Shown here piece after piece: positions 12,677 through 24,083 of a stretch of DNA of 64,000 bases. The notes under the pieces are model-generated. The model was not told where the DNA came from. It ran no database searches and saw only the letters and a program-made list of their open reading frames with translations. The stretch's first letter is position 1. Each line of letters opens with the position of its first letter. The stretch comes from Fonsecaea monophora (Eukaryota; Ascomycota; Eurotiomycetes; Chaetothyriales; Herpotrichiellaceae). A program made the translations under genes and the position numbers. The stretch lies in contig NW_019173942.1 of the NCBI RefSeq assembly GCF_001642475.1, forward strand, positions 124,001 through 188,000, in the 5' to 3' direction.

Positions 12677-13432
12677 AGTTGACCGATGTAGAAATCAATG
12701 ACCATAGATCTCCAGACTGTTCGACTGTCTGGTGAGTACGTCCCACTCAGTAGAGCAAGATCAGAAAGTGGTGAGAAGAAAATGGTTCGAAGAGGCCTTG
12801 ATGAAGCAATTTGAAGTGCCAGCGCGTGCCGAGAAGCTTCGACTGGGACCCAATTGCAGGAATCATGAATTCCAGATCCAGACTAGCGTTGGATCTGTGG
12901 AATACAATTGGCCAATAAGAAGCAGACCCCTGGTGACACCGTCGGCGCCTCTTTCCTACTTCCGAGCGCCTTCCCCAGACTGGCAAACACGACGAGACAA
13001 TGCCATGTCAAGGGGCTTTGAATGATCATATTAACCCAGGAAAAGGATAGCATCGGGCACCTCATGGCTATGGTTGAATCACAGGACCAAGACAGCGATG
13101 GCGATTATGCGAGGGACTGTGACTAGGCGAAAGCGCACCGAATCAGGGCTGAAGATTTTGATCCACAAGGATTCATTTGAGAAGGAACCGTCCAATCTGC
13201 TTGCTTGTAGCCATTTTTCATTGGCATGCTCTGGCTTTGCACCTTCCGTGACAGACTGTCAAATGACGCTTTCTTTCCTGCCACTAGAGAGCACACACAC
13301 TTCTTCGACAGCCCCTGCTGAACTTCGCGCGGATTTGGAGTCAAGCATGAACTCATTGATATCCTCCAGATGGCAGCCTGGCTCTGCAGGGTTGTAGAGC
13401 TACAGACTATCCATTTCGATGTCTCACATGTT
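12677..13432. other. Intergenic region, promoter of the 700-residue gene
   Basis: About 750 bases with scattered short frames only. It includes the palindromic CCAAT site noted separately. It ends at the unresolved 3' end of the SDR gene. Confidence 0.45.
12907..12916. promoter_or_regulatory. Perfect inverted CCAAT pair
   Basis: ATTGGCCAAT is a perfect 10-base palindrome about 230 bases upstream of the start of the minus-strand gene at 12676. CCAAT is the core bound by the fungal HAP/CBC complex. That this copy is used is inference. Confidence 0.35.
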
Positions 13433-15033
13433 TCATTCATGAGACAACCAACATTGGTCCCTGTTGGTCGTGTTCATCGCGTGCTGCCAGCAGAAGAAGA
13501 CTTTGTCAACAAGTCAGAAAGCAATTCCTACACCGGTGCTGTTAGATAAATCTCCCGAAACGCCGCTGTCGAATGCCCACAGTCACTGCTTACCTCCATC
13601 GACAATCAGGGCTTGGCCGGTGATGTTGCGCGAACCCGGTCCGGCCAGGAAGCTCACCAAGGCGGCGATATCGTCAGGGACCTATTGATAGTCAGCAGAC
13701 CGTGGATGAACAAGATGATCGAGGATCAGATGCACCGAGGGTCTCTTCAGCGCGCATCGAGCTTCGACTGATCTCGCAAACGCTTCACCCTTAGCGAGTC
13801 CCTGTTCTTTGCCCATGACTTCATCAATCTGCTCCCACATCTATCAACAATTCAACGTCAGAGCTGGGGTTATGTGATTCATGAAGAAGGTGGAGGACCA
13901 AGACTCACTGGGGTGTCCACTGGGCCGGGACAATAGGCTTTGGGTCAACATCAGCGAGAAACGTTCCAGCGGAGAAGACGAGACGTGAATCCAAACCATT
14001 GACCTATGATGGTCGGTCAGCCAAGGTCGAGTCGGACAGATACCTATGCTGACGACTCTTACATTGATATCATATTCCGCCAAGTCGTAGGCCATACTCT
14101 GAGTCAATCCACGCACGGCCCATTTACTGGCTGCATACGGGGTTGAACCGTGTGACTGTTGAAAATGACGGTTGAGTACATCAGAGACACTGTCACGAGA
14201 GCCGGAATTGCCGCATTTCTTTGTAGTTCTTTTACTCACCGGCCGATGGGCCGCTAGGGAAGCGGCGCCGATAATCCGGCCCCCTGTGCCTTGTGCAATC
14301 ATTTGTCGGGCTGGCTTAATCGTTAGACGACGATAGGGATGACAGGATCAGAGATGAAGCTATACCGGCTTCCCGATAGCAGATAAATGTTCCTTTCACA
14401 TTGACCTAGTCGGTTTGGGAGATTCCATCTAGCGCGGGTTTCTTTCAGACAGGGCAGGATTAGTTATGCTCACGTTGAGAATGAGACTGAAGTCATCCAA
14501 GTCAGTGTCCATCATTGACTTGGGGATGATGATCCCGGCGTTGGCAACCATGGTCTAGGGTGAAATGAACGACTCAGCAACCGAGAATATGATGTTTGTG
14601 GGGCGTGACCTGTACAGACCGTAAGGGGTCCCAGAGAGTCGACCGTCTCTTTCACCATCTGTCGGACTTGACTTTCATTGGTGATATCGGTGACGAAGCA
14701 GAGACATTTTCGCCCTGGAGCCCACCAGCGATCAACCACGAGCTCGAAGATGATGCTGAGAGTGCCATATAGATTGGCCTGACCCTCAGATCGTCAGGGT
14801 TTGGGTTTACACACCTTTCTGCTCGATCTCTTCCCGGACCTTTTCGAGAAGCGGAGCTTGCTTTTCGAGGTCATTGATCTGCCACAGAGTAAGTCAGTTT
14901 GCATCTTTTTGGAAACTATTCGGCCGCCACTGGGGGAAGACAGAACCGCAACGTCCATGCCATCCTCGGCAAGTCGGAGAGCAATGGCCCTCCCAATCCC
15001 CCTCGAAGCGCCGGTGACAATAGCGACGGGCAT
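13433..15033 (-). CDS. Short-chain dehydrogenase/reductase, intron-dense, with microexon
   Basis: Classical NAD(P)-dependent SDR, acetoin/diacetyl-reductase-like, expected to interconvert an alcohol and a ketone. Exons on the minus strand: 15033-14947, 14878-14815, 14714-14620, 14554-14474, 14405-14366, 14310-14240, 14155-14063, 14003-13997, 13937-13909, 13840-13736, 13681-13594, then a short last exon. The ten introns between these exons are 54-100 nt with GT-AG ends, and every junction keeps frame. The product has TGASRGIG (7-14), NAG (87-89), and the S140/Y153/K157 catalytic set in YAASK, followed by YCPGPVDTP (181-189) and a C-terminal IVDG. The last exon is unresolved; one reading stops at 13433, others between 13433 and 13593. 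Eleven or more exons for about 260 codons is extreme next to its neighbours. It is divergent from the CMD-like gene at 15555. Confidence 0.85.
13997..14003 (-). other. Probable 7-nt microexon of the SDR gene
   Basis: The seven bases GTCAATG are flanked by two 59-nt introns, 14062-14004 and 13996-13938, both GT...AG. Joining exon 7, these seven bases and the exon starting at 13937 gives DIN-VNA-YCPGPVDTP, the exact SDR consensus here. Skipping them breaks the frame. A rival splice, using a donor at the GGTATC after the GTAAGA site, would insert RVVSI instead of VN and is less family-like. Confidence 0.65.
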
Positions 15034-15554
15034 GATTTACTCGCAGACAAGGGGCGGTCTAGTCAAAGCAAGCAGCAATAGGGGTCCAACCGAACCGGAA
15101 TCGTGCCTACCTTTTCACCAGCAGTAGTGAGGATGACCTCTGGCTGCTGAAATAATGTTCTTGATGTTTGCACCACTGAGGTCTGGACTTCTGATGGTGG
15201 AGACTAGGTTTGTTGTATTCAGCCGCGGGGGCACAAATCAACGAATCGGAACTATACGAACTGTGCGAGTGCAGAAAAGTCCCGTTTTGCCGTGGACCGT
15301 CTGGGTAATTATTACTTCGGTTCCTTCATCGGTCAGTCCAACCGACGAGTATCGATGGATTTGCACCACGGCAGGGCCGCTGCCCCTCGGAGGGGCCGAT
15401 GGTGATTCTCTAAAGGCTGAGCCAGCGTCAACATCGCCGCGTCTTTACATATTCCTTTCCTCGCCATGTCAAACTTGTCTTTCAACAATTCATCAGGTGT
15501 TCAAACGGTCGTCTCCGAGTCCTCGGCAGCGGCAGTCTGATAAACCACCAGAAA
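15034..15554. promoter_or_regulatory. Divergent promoter region, SDR and CMD-like genes
   Basis: 521 bases separate the starts of the minus-strand SDR and the plus-strand CMD-like gene, so the two probably share control sequences. Short open frames here look like chance. No binding site was singled out. Confidence 0.5.
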
Positions 15555-16054
15555 ATGTCGGATATCAATGAACAGCAGACCCCATCTGGAGACAAGCTGG
15601 AACTCGGGCGACAGATGGTGCGGAAGTTTGCGGGGGACAAGCATGTGGACGCCGTCGCAGCTACCATGGTCCGTTTAAAAAATTCTGTTCTTCCCACCAA
15701 CGCCTGAAAAAGAATTGCTGCTAATCTCGGATGGTGATTGTCACACAGAAAAAGGACCACTTCTCCAAAGTCAGCGAGGAGTTCATCTCGGAAGTGTGTT
15801 GGTCTGGCTACGCGAGACCGGGGCTCGACTTCAAAGAGCGCGCCTTGATGAACATCGCCATGTTGACGGCGTTGGGGAGAGCTCCCGAGTTGCGCATCCA
15901 CATCCGCTGCGCCGTCTACAATGGTTTCACCGAGGAAAAGGTCGCCGAGGCTTGTCGACATGCCATGGTCTACTGCGGCGTTCCTGCTGGCCGAGATGCT
16001 CTCATCATGCGAGCGAGGTTTGACGAGCTGAGGAAGCGGGCGACTATCCGATAA
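15555..16054 (+). CDS. Carboxymuconolactone decarboxylase (CMD) family protein
   Basis: 139 residues in two exons, 15555-15668 and 15749-16054, split by an 80-nt intron (GTCCGT...CAG). The protein is the right length for a 4-carboxymuconolactone decarboxylase/AhpD-fold subunit. The C-terminal half carries the family pattern HIRCAVYNGFTEEKVAEAC, then MVYCGVPAGRDAL. Bacterial relatives decarboxylate 4-carboxymuconolactone in the beta-ketoadipate route. Fungi normally use other enzymes there, so substrate and even reaction are open. Divergence from the SDR gene and closeness to an importer and a BVMO suggest a role in the same catabolic block. A cytosolic site is likely, as no targeting signal is seen. 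Confidence 0.85.
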
Positions 16055-16653
16055 AAAGGGACAAGCCAACAAGGGGTGATGATCTAGTTTTTTGGGGGGG
16101 GGGGGGGGCATGATATCAAGTCATTATGTTGAGTCGAAACGACTGAGTGCGAGTCACCGTTATTGAAACTGCTGCTGTTCTCCTTGACAACAAAAGATTG
16201 TAAAGATTCGGCCCAGATTCATCGTTCTCAAACGTGAACCTGGACTTTATTTCAAGACCCTACTGCTGCGACACGCTTGCTACGCAAAGCCCATCGAATT
16301 CAGCGGCCATAGACGACGGCTTATCACCAAGTTAGTTAGGAAAGGCGATCCGCGGAGCGTGGAAAGAACAATTAATTATTTCAGTGTGACCGTTGTACTC
16401 GTTCAACCAAAGAGCAGACGAGACAAAAGAGAGTTTTCTTCATCAATGATGATATATTGCTGCAGGAAAGATCACAACCGTCGGCGTAAATCAAGCCTAG
16501 TTTCATCCTCGGTCTGCCTTCAGAAGCCCTGACATTTTCAGCCTGGCCGATGCCACCCACCATCGAGCCCTATGTCCACTACACCCAGCATTCCACACCT
16601 CTCCCCATGTTGGAAAATGGCATCTTTCAACGGACGAGCCTCGTCAGAGTCAC
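16055..16653. other. Intergenic region between convergent CMD-like and MFS genes
   Basis: About 600 bases with no gene seen. It contains an uninterrupted run of 15 G at 16094-16108, just 40 bases past the CMD-like stop, and a weak short frame near 16381-16563 that I do not support. Confidence 0.5.
16094..16108. repeat. Poly-G tract (15 bases)
   Basis: A homopolymer run of about 15 G preceded by six T in the 3' flank of the CMD-like gene. Exact length may be affected by sequencing. Confidence 0.8.
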
Positions 16654-18489
16654 TCAGAGCGGATATCTCCAGTCCGGGTGATAATCACAGAGGGTCTCAA
16701 AATCGCCAATGTCGTCGGGAAGCGGCGGTGCGGTCCCGTCGAGGCGCGCCTGGGCCGCGCGGTCACGCTTGCGGTTCTCGGTTCTCAGCCAAAAATACAG
16801 AATGGCCGTCGAGGCGAAGGCGACGGCAAAGATACCCAGCAAGATACCGTTGCCTTTGTAGAACTTGGGTGGGGTGTCGAAGACCTGGGTGGACATGATG
16901 ATGAAGCTGTTGATGAAGACCTGCTGGATCCCGTAAACCGTGCTCCTCTTGGTGTAGCCGCCGTGAATCGTGCTAATCCAGGCGACGGCGATGGGGTTGC
17001 CCGAGTATGTGCCCGCAGCGACAAAACAGGTGCCCACGATGGACACGGTCGCACTGTTCGAGGCCAAGATGATGATGACACCGGCGAGGCAGCAACCGAG
17101 ACAGGCCGCCATGGCGATGCCCCGCTGTTGGTAGCGGTCGGACAGCCAGCACGACACGGGCATCGACACCACTGCAAAGCTGTAGGGAATAATGGTGTAG
17201 AGCTGGGATGTGAGCCGGTCGAAACCAAACGCATTGATGAAGGTCGGCAGGAAGACGGCGAATGCAGCCGCGCTCAGCCCGACAGCCGAGAGCATCAGAG
17301 AACCTAGATATGTCTTTGGATCTGTGACCGCCATCCAAATCTGGCGAGGCACCACCTTTTCGCCGGCTGTGTTCTGGCCTATGAGATGTTCGGGTCAGCC
17401 GCTTGTCATCAGGGCAGAACAGAGGCGCCCACGAAGGGGTTGAAAATAAAAAATGAAGCAAGAACTTACTGGCCCGGATTCGCGCCAGGAGAAGTTCATT
17501 CTCGGAGCGTTCGAACAAGAAATGTCCGTCTTCAACCACCTTGTCTGGATAGCCGGGCAAGATAATCATGATGGCGAGCCCAACAGCGATGGTGGGAGCA
17601 CCCTCAACGATAAACAACCATTTCCAAGAGGCAATGCCGCGGGCATCGCCAATGTTCTTCTGGACACCGTATGCGATCAGTCCCCCGGCGAAACTGGCGA
17701 TGCTGGTCGACCAGTAGATCAAACCTGCCCCGACGAGTTTCAGCGGATTGGTCGAATTTTCGAACTCAACAGTTCACTTACAACCTCTCAGCGCCAATTC
17801 GTCATGCTTGTACCACATGCTAATATACAAGAACGACAGAGGCACGATGGCCTCTCCAAAACCCAGAAGCAGACGAAGGCCGATTAGGTCGGCGAAGTTT
17901 CGCGACACCGAGAACAGAGCGGCGACGAGGCCGAACATGGTGATGGAACCGCCGAGGACCCAGCGAGGGGCGAGAATCTTCATCAGGAGGGCCCCAGGCG
18001 TCTGAAGGACGAGAAAGCCAATGTCTAGGAAAAGGGGGCGGAGGCAGCCGAGTTAGTCTTTCATCTGGATTTTCTTCGAATATGTCCGGACCAGGCATCA
18101 TCCTGACTCACAAGTCACCATGAGGATCTGAAAATACTGGTGGTCGCTCAGTTTGAGGTCCTTCTGAATTCCCATGAGGCGTGCATTGCCGATATTGCTT
18201 CGATCCTTTGACAAAAGTCAGACCCAGGTACACGAACAAGGGGAGGATGGCATCGAGTCAATACCAAAACACCCATCATGTAGCCGAGACCGAGAAGAGG
18301 AAGAATGGTCAGATCCTGTTTGCGGACGAGTTTTCTCTCGGCCTTCCGGTTGATAGAGGGAGCAGTCTCATCGACGGTGCCGTCGTCGAGTTTGCCGATC
18401 GCTCGATAAGGGTCGGGCTGGACATTCTCTTCATACACTTCCGAAGACAATTTCTCTTTCTCGACTACCATCTCGTGGGCGGCGGGCAT
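16654..18489 (-). CDS. MFS transporter, anion:cation symporter (Dal5/Tna1-like) family
   Basis: Plasma-membrane importer of small organic anions; relatives carry allantoate, nicotinate, pantothenate or biotin precursors. Five exons: 18489-18265, 18205-18112, 18024-17782, 17724-17470 and 17378-16654. The introns of 57-91 nt all keep frame, giving 513 residues. The N-terminal about 55 residues are hydrophilic; then come about 12 hydrophobic segments. ACS-family marks include DRSNIGNARLMGIQKDL after TM1, and GLRLLLGFGEAIVPLSFLYI around TM4. The tail RLDGTAPPLPDD and a closing WRYPL motif are typical of the fungal Dal5 group. It is divergent from the BVMO gene at 19269, so its cargo may be that enzyme's substrate or a precursor. 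Confidence 0.9.
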
Positions 18490-19268
18490 CTTTTCACTGC
18501 TGAGCGGAGGGAGGAGGAGCGTTGACGTGGTCTACCAGATGTACGGGATCTGATCGTCAAGAAGGAGCAGACATGCGTCTTTTTTTATACGTTGACTGCT
18601 GGTAACTCTCAAATATTCCACATCTTCCTCCATCGAGTCACCTTCTCCCCAAAAGCGGAGAGAATCTGGGGCAGCCAGACCGGGGTTTGTCAACCATGCA
18701 CGATGAAAATTCCATGTTGGAACCAAGGGTCCACAGCCTTCCGCGGGCCGAATTTGAAGTTTAATGGGAGCCGCCCACATCGACTATTATCCGGGGATGA
18801 ATGGCGGTGGGGATGACCCGCTATTGACCCACTATGGCTAGCTTCTTTCTCGGTCCAAGTCCCGGTCGAGGAGACTTGCACGACTTGGGTTTCTGGTGTC
18901 TGGGGGTCTATCCCCACGGATGAGTGCCAGAAAACCCGAGGGCCCAGGGCGAGCATTCAATGGCAAGAATAATCAGGACGTGTTGGAGCCCTACTAGATA
19001 TCGTCGTGAGCGATCTGATTGACTGATTGACTACCATAGTGTCCCGAGGATATTTGGACTCACAAGCATCGCAGCAAAAGTCGAGACAATTTTCCAGGCC
19101 TTCCAGCCAAAATTTTGTTTATCAAACAATTAACAACTCTGTCATGGCGGATGCTCTCTGGTCGAAAGCACAGGATTTGTACAGCATACTTGGATCCTCA
19201 AAACAGGGACCTTCCCCCACATATACGAACAGTCGGACTACTCCTCAGCCACGGCCGAGCCTCTTGAT
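18490..19268. promoter_or_regulatory. Divergent promoter region, MFS transporter and BVMO
   Basis: 779 bases between the starts of the transporter and monooxygenase genes, likely shared control. It includes an earlier ATG at 19144 in another frame, which could act as an upstream ORF in the BVMO leader. No operator was identified; inverted CGG triplets for the nearby Zn2Cys6 factor would be the thing to look for. Confidence 0.5.
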
Positions 19269-21089
19269 ATGGGGGATCACGGCGTCAACGGAACTTATGG
19301 CAGCAACGGCGACAGCCATTCCAGTGTCGACGCTACCGAGTCTTTGATCGGTGAGCTGCCGGCATGGACACCCCGCAGAAAGATCAAGGTCATCACCGTC
19401 GGAGCGGGCTTCTCAGGCCTCATGTTCGCCCACAAGCTGCAGCACCAATACCCAGAAGTGGGACAGATGGTTGATCACAGCATCTTTGAAGCGAGACACG
19501 ACGTCGGGGGAACATGGCTGGTCAATACATATCCCGGTGTCCAGTGCGACGTGCCGGCCCATATATACGTGTGTGATTGCCCGTCTGTCTCCTCCGTTTT
19601 GAGATGGGCGTATCCCAATGATTGCTGACCATGCATCTCCCTACCCGTCCACCTCTAGGCATTCCCATTCGACCCCAAGCCGGATTGGGACAATTTCTAT
19701 GCCTCAGGCGCCGAGATCGAAGCATACATCCGCGCCACCGTCAAGAAATGGAACCTGGATCGCGACGTGAGGCTCAACCACCGCGTCACCGAAGCCATCT
19801 GGCAGCAGGAAACGGGCCGGTGGAAAGTGACAGTGGAGAAACCCGGCGGCGAAACCTCGACAGAATACGCCGACGTCCTGGTGTCAGGTCAAGGTGTGCT
19901 CAACAAGTGGCGGTGGCCCGACATCCCCGGACTGGAGCGGTTCCAAGGTTTCAAGTGCCATTCAGCCGCGTGGGATGCTGACTACGACTATTCCAACAAG
20001 AGGATCGCCGTCATTGGCAACGGCTCCTCGGGAGTCCAGATAGTGCCCCAGTTGGCCAAACTCCCCGGGACCCAGATCACGGCTGTTCAACGGAGTGCCA
20101 ACTACGTCTACATGCCCCTGCCGCCGTCAACACTGCTGGGCAGGGAGGGAGATAACCGAGCCAACCCGCCCTTTACCGAAGAGGACAAGGAACGCTTCAG
20201 GAAAGACCCGGTCTTTCACCGTGCGTACCGCCGCAAGATCGTCCACCACATCAACAGCGCGTTCAGGATGTACATCAAGGGCTCGGCCGCGAACCAGGCC
20301 GCGACCGAGATGGCCCGCAACCAGATGGCCACCAAGCTCCAGCACGACCCCGAGCTGTGTGCCAAGCTGATCCCGTCGTGGCCCTTGGGGTGCAAGCGCA
20401 TCACGCCGGCCGACGGGTTTCTCGAGTCCCTTCTTCGTCCCAACGTCGACCTGGTCAGCAGCCCCGTGACTGCTGTGACGGAGGACTCGATCGTGACCGC
20501 GGACGGGCGAGCCTTCCAGGTGGACGTGATTGTGTGCGCCACGGGATTCGACGTCTCGTTCCGGCCGCAGTGGCGCATGATCGGCCGCGACGGTGTCGAC
20601 CTGGGCCAGCAGTGGGCCGGGGACGGTGTGCGGTCGTATCTCTCCGTCGCGGCCAAGGACATGCCGAACTTCTTCATGTTTCTCGGCCCCAACGCCGTCA
20701 TCGCCCACGGCTCGCTGCTGGAAGCCATCAACTGGACCGGCGACTACATCACCCGGTGGATCCGGAAGATGGCCACCGAAGACATCAAGGCCGTCGTCCC
20801 CAAGGGCGCCTGCGTCGACGACCTGGTCCGCTACGGCGACCGCGTCCACGAAACCCTCGTCTGGTCCGCGGGCTGTTCGAGTTGGTTCAAGCGCAACACG
20901 GTCGACGGGAGGGTCACGGCGGCCTTTGGTGGAAGCGCCTTGCTCTTCAAGCGCTTGATCTCCGAGATCCGAGCCGAAGATTTCGACATCGAGTACCGAG
21001 ACCCCAACCGGTGGTCTTTCTTGGGCAGTGGCTTTACCGACTATGAGCTGGACCCCGGGAACTGCTTGTCATGGTACATTGAACGCTAG
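19269..21089 (+). CDS. Baeyer-Villiger monooxygenase (FAD/NADPH, type I)
   Basis: Inserts one oxygen from O2 beside a carbonyl, turning ketones into esters or lactones. Exons 19269-19568 and 19659-21089 flank a 90-nt intron (GTGTGT...TAG); the product has 576 residues. FAD-binding GAGFSG lies at 45-50, followed by FEARHDVGGTW. The BVMO fingerprint FxGxxxHxxxW is intact as FQGFKCHSAAW (195-205). The NADPH-binding GNGSSG is at 220-225, and the late ATGFDVS motif is present. The ATG at 19269 leaves about 25 polar residues before the FAD fold, which is normal. Neighbours are an importer (divergent) and a Zn2Cys6 factor (convergent), fitting an inducible catabolic or biosynthetic role. The substrate cannot be told from sequence. 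Confidence 0.93.
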
Positions 21090-21187
21090 GCTTGGCCCTT
21101 TGGAGCAAAAGCGTGGGACAGGTAGACTTGGACTAGTTAATGTTGTCTCGACTGGAGGAAAACATGAGGGATATTCTATAGAGTCCT

Positions 21188-21217
21188 AGATACATATATA
21201 CATATATATATATACCT
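21188..21217. repeat. (TA)n-rich simple repeat
   Basis: TACATATATACATATATATATATAC-like tract in the 3' flank of the BVMO gene. Confidence 0.7.
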
Positions 21218-21363
21218 TTGGGGAATGATTATAGGGGGTTAAATAGCGCGAGTTGAAGAGCCTTCGGCCGAACAATCCTCCCGTGACGGGTCATTGTATT
21301 GCCCATTTGGTAACCCTTCCAGTCATATATACATGCCTAGGTAGTGACATAGACCAGAGCACT

Positions 21364-24083
21364 TCACGTACCCGGCGAGGGCTGCGCCATGTCCCAAGCC
21401 CGGGGCATGCTTACCCACATGTCGGTCAAGTCGGAGAAGTCCAGGTTGAACAGGTCGTCGTCCGGTAGTCTGAAGGCTGGTCCGGCCAATACCGTGTCTT
21501 CGTAGTCGGGAAACCCAACCCCCAACCTCTGACGCGTTTCTGCCTCCAAGTCGTAATGGTTGGGTCTGTTCCAGTCTCGAGTGGTAGGAGAAGCTTCGCG
21601 GGCGGCGGCACCGGTCGACTTTGTGGTGGTGTTGGACGCCGTGGCGACGACCGTGGCGACGTGCTGCGTCGGATTCGGCATCCTTCTCCCCAACGAGCCA
21701 CCACCCGTCCCCGCGGCTGACGCCCTGGGTGGCAGCATCTGTCGCCGCTTGAAGAGACGGCTGACGTGGGATGCGGCAAAGGTCAAGAACCCGATCGCCC
21801 ACTCGGCGGCGACGTTGATTTCCACGAGTTCCCTCAGCGCGAGCTTGCATTCCTCAAACCGTCGAGCCCCTTCCCTGCGGACCTCGGCGCTCGGAGACTG
21901 CAAATCAAAGACGTGACTCCAGCTGACGGTGAGGATGCACGAGATGCAAGTCCCAGGCAGCCGGCGCACCAGGTCGACCTGGTACATGTCCATGACGATC
22001 TTGTTGAGATTCGCGGCGGCCGCGCGCATTGATTTTTGGGACGCTCGCGTCTGGTTGGGGTGGGCCCCTAGGCTGCTGGCGCCGTCCGCCAGGGCCCGCG
22101 GCCGGTGGAGGCAGAATTGCGCTACGAGATACAGCATCGCCAGGAGGGCACGGTGGATGATGACCGCTTGCTCCGTGGAAGAGGCCGTCATCGGAACGGG
22201 AGACTGGTGCAGTAGATGGTCCGGCACCTGATCGCGCCACTTCTGCAACTCCTGTTCGCACATCTCGAGCTTTTCGAGACCGTTCTCGATAGGGAGGGTT
22301 TGACTCGACGCCTCGTCCACGGGATTGTTGTCCTGTTTGGGGTAAAGAATGCCAACGTGACCGATGGGATTTTCCGCGTAGAACAGGTCCACGATGACGC
22401 TCAGGATCCGGCAGAGCTTGGTCGAAGCAATGCATATCGAACTAAGCTTTGTTCCCATTTGATCGACATGGCTCAGCGGCCGATTCGCATCCAAGGACCC
22501 GTCAGATCCCTGCAGGTCCTCCAAGGTGAGTGGAGCCACGACGAAGTCGTTGGACCGGATTCTGGGTGCCCGATTACACCCCAGAGAAGTGATGGCATCG
22601 CGAATCAGACAGCACCACCAGATGCGTCGCCGGAGCCGCCGGACAGGGGCGGGCAGACCTTCACTGTGGGCATCTCGGTGCAGACCAATGGATTTCGCCA
22701 CGGCCAGCGCTACGCTGCACCAGTAGTAGCCGTCTTTTTGTTCAGTGGGCGTCACCCACCAGGTGGTAAGAAGAGTGAGGGATTGAACGATGGCGAGGCG
22801 ATCACGCTCGTAGTTGAAGTCGTACAGTAACTATACCCCTCATAAGTAACTTTCCGAGTACCAAGGGCAGAGGGAGGATGAGGCACACAAACCTTCGTCT
22901 TGTTGTAGTATGCTCGTCGCATCGCATCGCGGGTGAGGAACCCAGCACGCCGTACCAGCTTCACATCGGCCCAGGCGGTGGCGGAGAACATGATGGCCTG
23001 CAGCAGCAGCAGGCTGATGGTTCCATGTCGCGCCGGGTTTCTGATGCTGGCCTGGAACGAATCCCGGTCGACGAGGGGGAGGGAGTCGTGGACGAGTTCA
23101 AAGTAGTTCTTGAGCAAGTCACTTTGCAGTTCGGGATCCGGCAACGTCAAGGCACCCTTCCGGCGTAGATAGACCAAATCTTCAAAGGGACAGTCCGACG
23201 AAAATGGCCGGACGTAGGGTGGAAGTTCTTGATCAACATCATCATCATCATTCGACGTGGCTGTTGCATATAACGGGTCCACAGGGGCATTTAAGCGAGG
23301 AAGTGTCGTGTTGTTACTCGGCGATATGGGAGACGTCAGACTCTGCGTGGCTGCTCCATACCAGTCGAAATGGCGATCTGGGGCGACAGTCTCCTGAGCC
23401 TCCCACGATTCGAAGGGTGAGTTGCTATCAAGAGCGTCGCAAGGTTGTTGTACCGCCAAAGAGACGTGAGACTCGTTGGCCTGAGGAGCAGCCTTGATCG
23501 GGAGCCAGGATCCGGACCAGGAGTTCGCTGGCTCTTGCTCGGGCTCGGGCTCAGGCTCGGGCAAGGGCTCCGGCACTGGCTCGCTTGGTTCGACCGATTG
23601 ATGAGGACCGGTGTGGGAGGTGACCCAGGAAGCCACTGATCGGGTTTGGCCTTTAGGTCTGCCTCGCGGTCGCCGTCGGGGTATGACACACTCGACCCGA
23701 TCCAGGACGCAGTTGTAGCATGGTTTGACGCCATCTGCGCTGCACCTCACTTTGCGGAAGCGACAGTAATTGCAGGCCACACTCGCGCGATGTTTTCTCA
23801 TTGAAGACCGGTCGTGGATTCTTTGGGCATCCAGGTCACCAAGTGAGGTCGCTGGTGCTTCCGGGCCAGGGAAGCCGTTCGCTTCATCGTCTTCCATCTC
23901 GTTGTCGTCGTGTTCGTCGTTGTGTCTGGGAAAGGGGGGGAAGCATTCACGGATGGGAAGGTGGTGGTCAACATTAACACAAATGGGCTTACGACCACGA
24001 GGTACATGGGGAGGATTTCCCAAGCCATCCGCCCGAGTGGAAGTAAGAAGCAAGTTTGATACGGCGAGAAAAGGGACCGCCAC
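21364..24083 (-). CDS. Zn2Cys6 transcription factor with fungal-specific middle domain
   Basis: Nuclear regulator with a Gal4-type binuclear zinc cluster. Exons 24083-22893 and 22830-21364 flank a 62-nt intron (GTTTGT...TAG), giving up to 885 residues. The cluster is C-x2-C-x6-C-x7-C-x2-C-x6-C at about 104-132, followed by an AT-hook-like RGRPKG. The middle-homology domain follows, with LTLLTTWWVTPTEQKDGYYW and SIGLHRD. The C-terminal DDLFNLDF resembles an acidic activation tail. The first 60 residues are weakly conserved in character, so the true start may be a downstream ATG such as that of MEDDEANGF. It is convergent with the BVMO gene, with 274 bases between, and is the obvious candidate pathway regulator of the 13-24 kb block. 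Confidence 0.9.

Noticed and set aside
15482..16111. 209-codon minus-strand frame over the CMD-like gene
   Set aside because: Antisense to a recognised two-exon gene, running across its intron and the poly-G tract.
16678..17307. 209-codon plus-strand frame over the MFS transporter
   Set aside because: Shadow of the transporter; Asp/Gly/Val-rich composition typical of an antisense frame to GC-rich codons.
20127..21046. Overlapping 240-codon minus and 229-codon plus frames in the BVMO gene
   Set aside because: Both are shadows of the monooxygenase, caused by its high third-position GC.
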